Assembly (NCBI RefSeq): GCF_050436995.1
Contig: NC_134763.1
Location: 7,435,001-7,499,000, forward strand
Direction: 5' to 3'
DNA from: Anticarsia gemmatalis
Lineage: Eukaryota; Arthropoda; Insecta; Lepidoptera; Erebidae
Length of the DNA: 64,000 bases
Numbering within the stretch: the stretch's first letter is position 1; each line of letters starts with the position of its first letter. Positions 62,001-64,000 of this stretch are shown here, in pieces. The notes under the pieces are model-generated. The model searched no databases. It was not told where the DNA came from and was given only the letters and a program-made list of their open reading frames with translations. Made by a program: the position numbers and the translations under genes.

Positions 62001-62669
62001 GACGTAGAGAGGTCAGAGATGTTTGATCACTGGCACTGAAGTACCGAATAATTAATATTCTCCAGGCAGCTTTCTAAAATTAGCACTATCTACGTTGATA
62101 GATTGTAGAGGGTAGACCGCAAGCGGAATAAATCTTCTTCATAATTATTAACGAGTGCTAGTTTTGAGCAGGTGCAACTTTATATCGTAAATATATAACT
62201 GTATAAATAAACTATATATCTATTACAGGCAATTTTCTGCTTAAAAGAAGGCTCCAATCACAATCTTATTGCATGAATATTGTAACGAAATAAACAATAT
62301 TGAGTATAAAAGATGAAAACTTGAGAGTTTTGAAACAAAATTGTTGCATCTGAATTAGACTCCTCATAACCCAAGTTAGTTGGTAGTACGAATAGATAAA
62401 AAAAATTTAAATCCACAAAAGACTGTTTGCTCGTGTCTCAAGGATTTTATGCGCATCGTATTACGTCAGATTGCAGTTATTGCAGTAAAACTTTGCACCA
62501 TTTACTCTGAGCCCAACATGTAGAGTTGGAAGGTAAAGTAAGGGTGTGTTACCCACCTGTTGATAGACACGGTCCACATGGACGCGGCGTACCCATCGCA
62601 GTTGCAGTCGTCGTCCTCCCCGCCGTCGCCGCTCGCCCAGACGTAGATGTTGCCCAGACCGTTGCGTCC
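55850..62669 (-). CDS. amon: Prohormone convertase 2 (amontillado), 3' part, 7 exons
   Basis: Ca-dependent subtilisin-family endoprotease that cuts neuropeptide and hormone precursors at dibasic sites in secretory granules. The visible 333 aa run from the oxyanion-hole region to the stop: ASGDGGEDDDCNCDGY, HSGTSAAAPEAAG with the catalytic Ser, LTWRDIQHLTVLTSKRN, then the P domain with YLEHVQAVV, RRGDL, SPMGTK, FTKWPFMTTHTWGE and LVLHGT. The oxyanion position is Asp (codon 62625-62627), not Asn as in furin and PC1, which identifies PC2. Signal peptide, prodomain and the catalytic Asp and His exons must lie beyond 64000; none was seen at 62670-64000. Tandem downstream of GNPAT's promoter. Confidence 0.97.
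56412..56529 (-). CDS. amon: amon exon: P domain, second part
   Basis: SMILSRRANDDDSRDGF and TKWPFMTTHTWGEYPQGTWT, near-identical to PC2 in other animals. Phase 0 donor GAG|GTACTT. Confidence 0.96.
56805..56969 (-). CDS. amon: amon exon: P domain
   Basis: Contains EVRYLEHVQAVVSANASRRG, with the RRGD motif needed for folding and sorting in the family and an N-glycosylation sequon NAS. Ends GTK with a split Lys codon. Confidence 0.96.
57287..57462. mobile_element. 176-bp hAT MITE in amon intron
   Basis: Imperfect inverted ends AAGTGGTTCCCAACC and GGTTGGGAACCCCTG, flanked by perfect 8-bp target duplications CTCTAAAG (57279-57286 and 57463-57470). End sequence and 8-bp duplication identify a hAT non-autonomous element. 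Confidence 0.92.
57481..57509. repeat. TATAA-type microsatellite
   Basis: Short run of TAATATAATA-type units directly beside the amon splice donor at 57519. Confidence 0.8.
57520..57677 (-). CDS. amon: amon exon: catalytic/P-domain junction
   Basis: FHWTMNGVGLEFNHLFGFGV and LDAGAMTALAANWRSVPPRY HC, PC2-type. Phase 2 donor AC|GTAAGT. Confidence 0.96.
58834..58909 (-). CDS. amon: amon exon: end of catalytic domain
   Basis: NPSLTWRDIQHLTVLTSKRN SLYDAK; small 76-bp exon, phase 0 at its end. Confidence 0.95.
59204..59318. mobile_element. Probable 115-bp foldback/MITE in amon intron
   Basis: GAGTGGATAGATTATACCGT plus GTGACGTAC at the left is an imperfect inverse of GTACGTCAGTACACCTAATC...GTCCACTC at the right. 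No clear target duplication, so the family is unknown. Confidence 0.5.
59852..60052 (-). CDS. amon: amon exon: catalytic serine
   Basis: SAINDGQNAHYDESCSSTLA to GVFALALHA. The active-site Ser in HSGTSAAAPEAAG is codon 59902-59904. Confidence 0.97.
60053..62556. other. Long amon intron, no gene seen
   Basis: AT-rich; no exon or RNA gene found. A small inverted repeat with 10-bp arms (TCTACGAATT) lies around 61191-61221. Confidence 0.6.
62557..62669 (-). CDS. amon: amon exon: oxyanion hole
   Basis: GRNGLGNIYVWASGDGGEDD and CNCDGYAASMWTVSIN. Acceptor CACAG|GGACGC, phase 2 donor AG|GTGGGT. Confidence 0.96.
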
Positions 62670-64000
62670 CTGTGGAACAAGTAGATATGAATAAATGCAT
62701 ACCAGATAATGAAATTTTATTGTGAGCGTTGGTTTCAATATTTAAAAGTGGTTGACGGTCTATGGAAAAGTTGACCTGCAGAAGAGTCTTTGCTCGATAT
62801 TTAAAATGTACCTCTACTACAAAAAGTAAAAGTTAAAGTGGGTAGTAGTTTAAGTTTCGTCTGGCGCCCCCTAATCTGATTTCATACAACATTTTTCGAT
62901 ACTTAGCCAGCTGTCGATAGTCGATAATGGCAGAGAATTGCCTTCATAAACGAATAAAAATATTTGCCAAAATCCGTCTGTAAAATTAATTTAAAATGTA
63001 CTGTAAAATTTTAATAATTACATTTGATATAACTATGAAACTCTAGTATCGTCTTGTCTGTAACAAACTGGTATTTAGCTACAAAATCATAGTTAAAACA
63101 AACTTTACAGTGTTTATGTAATAAACTTGAAACATGATACAGCAACCACTGTTATTAAAGTAATGACATGCAGAGCATAAACCTTATCCCAGCACGATAT
63201 CGCATAATATCGATACCGTCTCGCCTCATAGACTATGTATCGTCTGGACACATTGGCTACAAGACAACATATTGACAGTCTGACCTTAATGAGAGGCTAG
63301 TTTATTACCCTGCAAGCTGACGACACACCGCTTATATACATATAGTGTAATCGTTTACTATCAAACAAGCATCTTAATATAACTTATAAACGGGAGGAAC
63401 GCTGAAAATTGTTTGATGTTATTTTCTAGTTTATGCTAAAGTTATTATCATAATAATATAGTTGTTTACTTTAGCAGCAACGTGGTAGCTTTATGTTTAA
63501 CATGTCGTGCGAACGTTACGTTATTTTAGACGGCAAACTATCTAATACTTCTATGTTAGGTTCCTAATATCAGTAAAATGCTTTGATTCTTGCCGAAATA
63601 TCTTTATTACAGTCCATTCTGCAGTTAACCGATTCATGGCCAATGACTCAACAGTTGAGTCATTAAAAAACCTTTAGGAAGGCCGATGGCTCAATTGGTG
63701 AGTCAAACCAAAATTGTATAAAAACGGATATTAAAAAAAAAAAAACACTTAAACTACCATTTTTCAGATCTCATTAAACATTTCCGTGAATATCAGACCT
63801 GGCCCTTCAATTTAGAGAATATTTTTATTAGTCAGGTGTCATAAACCTTTTGTATAACTGCCGCAAAACATCTTGAATATTTTTTAAATCGCTATACAAG
63901 CATTTGTTGCATATATTTAAATAAATATATATATATTTATAAAATTTATAAACACAATAATTGCTCGTTCGACATTGCCTGGCTACATTCAGTAAAATCG
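62670..64000. other. amon upstream intron running off the window
   Basis: No coding exon found on the minus strand. Contains an 11-bp-arm palindrome with AP-1-type sites (63642-63664), a further TGAGTCA at 63699-63705 and an AT-only run near 63919-63950. Confidence 0.6.

Noticed and set aside
1..64000. CRISPR array, phage or bacterial defence system, operon
   Set aside because: The window is clearly an insect nuclear genome with introns and eukaryotic transposons; the only tandem array is the 21-bp satellite, which has no spacers.
62670..64000. Upstream amon exons with the catalytic His or Asp
   Set aside because: I looked for the conserved HGTRCAGE- and DDGI-type segments on the minus strand and did not see them before the window end.

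Overview
The window comes from a moth or butterfly (Lepidoptera). It holds split, AT-rich-intron genes whose proteins match insect orthologues. It also holds repeats typical of lepidopteran genomes: a short-interspersed-element (SINE) family with a 5S-rRNA-like head, tRNA-headed SINEs, small Helitrons ending CTAG|T, and repeat tails containing 'cccagcagtggg'. Three protein-coding genes can be read exon by exon, all standard metabolic or secretory-pathway genes.

Layout. Positions 1-15.9 kb: a gene-poor stretch, probably intergenic or a very long intron. Its one clear structure is an 877-bp inverted-repeat DNA transposon (8019-8895) carrying a 21-bp minisatellite. At 15940-15963 (- strand) there is a candidate 8-codon first exon with a good donor, which would make the left 15.9 kb the first intron of an unidentified gene. 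Positions 17.5-32.6 kb (+): Golgi alpha-mannosidase II, 20 coding exons, complete (1171 codons from the upstream ATG, 1166 from the preferred one). Positions 32.6-37.4 kb: convergent 3' flank with no recognised gene. Positions 37.4-52.6 kb (-): dihydroxyacetone-phosphate acyltransferase (GNPAT), 11 exons, 670 aa, complete, ending in the peroxisomal signal SRL. Its 7.2-kb intron 5 is a transposon sink (LINE reverse transcriptase, Helitron, two miniature inverted-repeat elements (MITEs), SINE relic). Positions 53-55.7 kb: AT-rich spacer. Positions 55.8-64 kb (-): the 3' part (7 exons, 333 aa) of the prohormone convertase PC2/amontillado; the 5' part, including the catalytic Asp and His exons, lies beyond the right edge.

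The genes do not form a pathway: N-glycan trimming in the Golgi, ether-lipid synthesis in peroxisomes, and neuropeptide processing in secretory granules. I see no operon-like or defence-like system. The points most worth a second look are the satellite-bearing transposon, a roughly 260-bp MITE family whose three copies all carry a perfect CRE octamer, the 5S-like SINE heads, perfect hairpins in introns, and the short orphan exon. Exon boundaries were placed by eye from splice consensus and reading-frame continuity; no alignment or search was run.
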